5,769 nt of DNA from assembly GCA_023248785.1 (NCBI GenBank), contig JAHFDX010000271.1:1-5769 (forward strand), written 5' to 3'. A model generated the notes under the pieces. The model saw only the letters and a program-made list of their open reading frames with translations, was not told the DNA's origin and searched no databases. Each line of letters starts with the position of its first letter. Position 1 is the first letter of the stretch. Source of the DNA: Myxococcales bacterium (GTDB taxonomy: Bacteria; Myxococcota_A; Polyangia; Polyangiales; Polyangiaceae). The translations under genes and the position numbers were made by a program. Positions 5,084 to 5,769 of this stretch are shown one piece after another.

Positions 5084-5769
5084 ATACTCGAAGCAACGTT
5101 CTCCGTATGTTTTGCGCGACGACAATGGCCTTCAGCTGCTCCGGGCGCCTTTCTTCCGAGAGACTGCACGGTCTCGATGCGTCCGCTTCGATGGATCCCG
5201 AAAATGATGGCAGTACGTCCTCGACGATGCCGCAGTCGAGCGTGCTGAAACCTTGCCGCGAAGGTGAGTTGACGATGCGACCTTGTGGCGACGACCGAGC
5301 AGAGCTCGCGCTTTGTTCAAACGGTGCACGGATTCCCGCCGGGACGTGCGAACCTCGTGACTGGCTGAGCATCGACGCGGGGATTTTCCACACCTGCGGA
5401 GTAAGGCCCAATGGGAGCATTGAGTGCTGGGGGAGCAACACACAGGGGCAATCAACAGCCCCGAAAGGAAAGTTTCGAAGTGTGAGCGCCGCAGGGTATG
5501 ACACGTGCGCGCTCGATGAGGGAGGATCGGTCCACTGTTGGGGCGTGCTGGAGGGCGACGTCCGCGTTCCACCCGCGGGTCATTTCGACGAACTTTCGCT
5601 TGGCAATGGCCAGGGGTGCGTGCTGCGTGGGTACGATGCAACCTGCTGGGGTGACAAAAGGTATCACCAGAGTGACATCCCCGCAGGCCAATACCTGATG
5701 GTCGATTCCGGGGTGCGAGAAGGGTGCGGTATCCGCACCGACGGTACGCTCACTTGTTGGGGCTACGGC
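5080..5769 (+). CDS. RCC1-repeat (beta-propeller) lipoprotein, N-terminal part; 3' end outside window
   Basis: 230 codons without a stop to the window edge. From GTG 5080 the N-terminus MNTRSNVLRMFCATTMAFSC has two basic residues, a short hydrophobic stretch and a weak lipobox A-F-S-C (Cys20), so a lipoprotein is likely; ATG 5107 or 5125 are alternatives. A Ser/Asp-rich linker follows, then a four-cysteine segment (59, 69, 79, 90) of the C-x-x-G...CG...C...C type. From residue 95 there are four RCC1-like repeats of 36-37 residues: 95-130, 131-167, 168-203 and 204 onward, the last cut by the window edge. Each has a central Cys and a C-W-G (106/116, 143/153, 180/189, 216/226), likely paired as disulfides, and each full repeat ends A-P-x-G or P-A-G. 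RCC1 propellers normally need about seven blades, so more repeats should follow. Exported RCC1 proteins are common in myxobacteria, with mostly unknown binding partners. The third repeat is the most divergent. Confidence 0.85.
   Translation, partial: MNTRSNVLRMFCATTMAFSCSGRLSSERLHGLDASASMDPENDGSTSSTMPQSSVLKPCREGELTMRPCGDDRAELALCSNGARIPAGTCEPRDWLSIDAGIFHTCGVRPNGSIECWGSNTQGQSTAPKGKFRSVSAAGYDTCALDEGGSVHCWGVLEGDVRVPPAGHFDELSLGNGQGCVLRGYDATCWGDKRYHQSDIPAGQYLMVDSGVREGCGIRTDGTLTCWGYG

Noticed and set aside
5031..5641. Two long minus-strand frames under the RCC1 gene
   Set aside because: The plus strand has four regular C-W-G repeats, while the antisense frames show no motif.

Overview
The window looks like a chromosomal stretch of a Myxococcota bacterium, probably Polyangia-like. 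It is GC-rich, and the case rests on gene style: small Ser/Gly/Asp-rich and Cys-rich lipoproteins, an RCC1-type beta-propeller lipoprotein, a TPR regulator ending in an OmpR-type winged helix, and a rhomboid-like protein with a C-terminal DKRWLN-type tail. This assignment is an inference from gene content, not from a marker gene.

The left part (1-2191, plus strand) is housekeeping. It holds the 3' end of a rhomboid-like membrane protein, a short intergenic stretch with a palindromic repeat of the 'TCATCCTGAGC...GAAGGATC' type, then pyrB (aspartate carbamoyltransferase) and murI (glutamate racemase). pyrB and murI overlap by four bases (GTGA) and are almost certainly translated together. All expected active-site motifs of both enzymes are present.

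The middle part (2243-4466, minus strand) is a two-gene unit read toward murI. The first gene codes for a 183-residue lipoprotein. Seven bases after its stop begins a 554-residue protein with an N-terminal winged-helix-like segment, TPR repeats and a C-terminal OmpR-type winged helix. It looks like the back half of a large STAND-type regulator without the ATPase.

The right part (4629-5769, plus strand) diverges from that unit. It holds a 117-residue Cys-rich lipoprotein and then the 5' part of an RCC1-repeat lipoprotein that runs off the window. Each of these two genes is preceded by a near-identical tandem element, A-TTAAG-N3-GA-TTAAG-N-CGT, with the TTAAG cores exactly 10 bp apart (4550-4569 and 5030-5049).

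The most interesting reading is that the right two-thirds form one module: a predicted DNA-binding TPR protein co-transcribed with a lipoprotein, facing two surface lipoproteins that share a helically phased direct repeat, the kind of site OmpR-type winged helices bind. That link is a hypothesis. The genes and the repeated element are seen directly. No RNA genes, CRISPR arrays, insertion sequences or convincing intrinsic terminators were found, and no gene-free stretch exceeds 300 bases.
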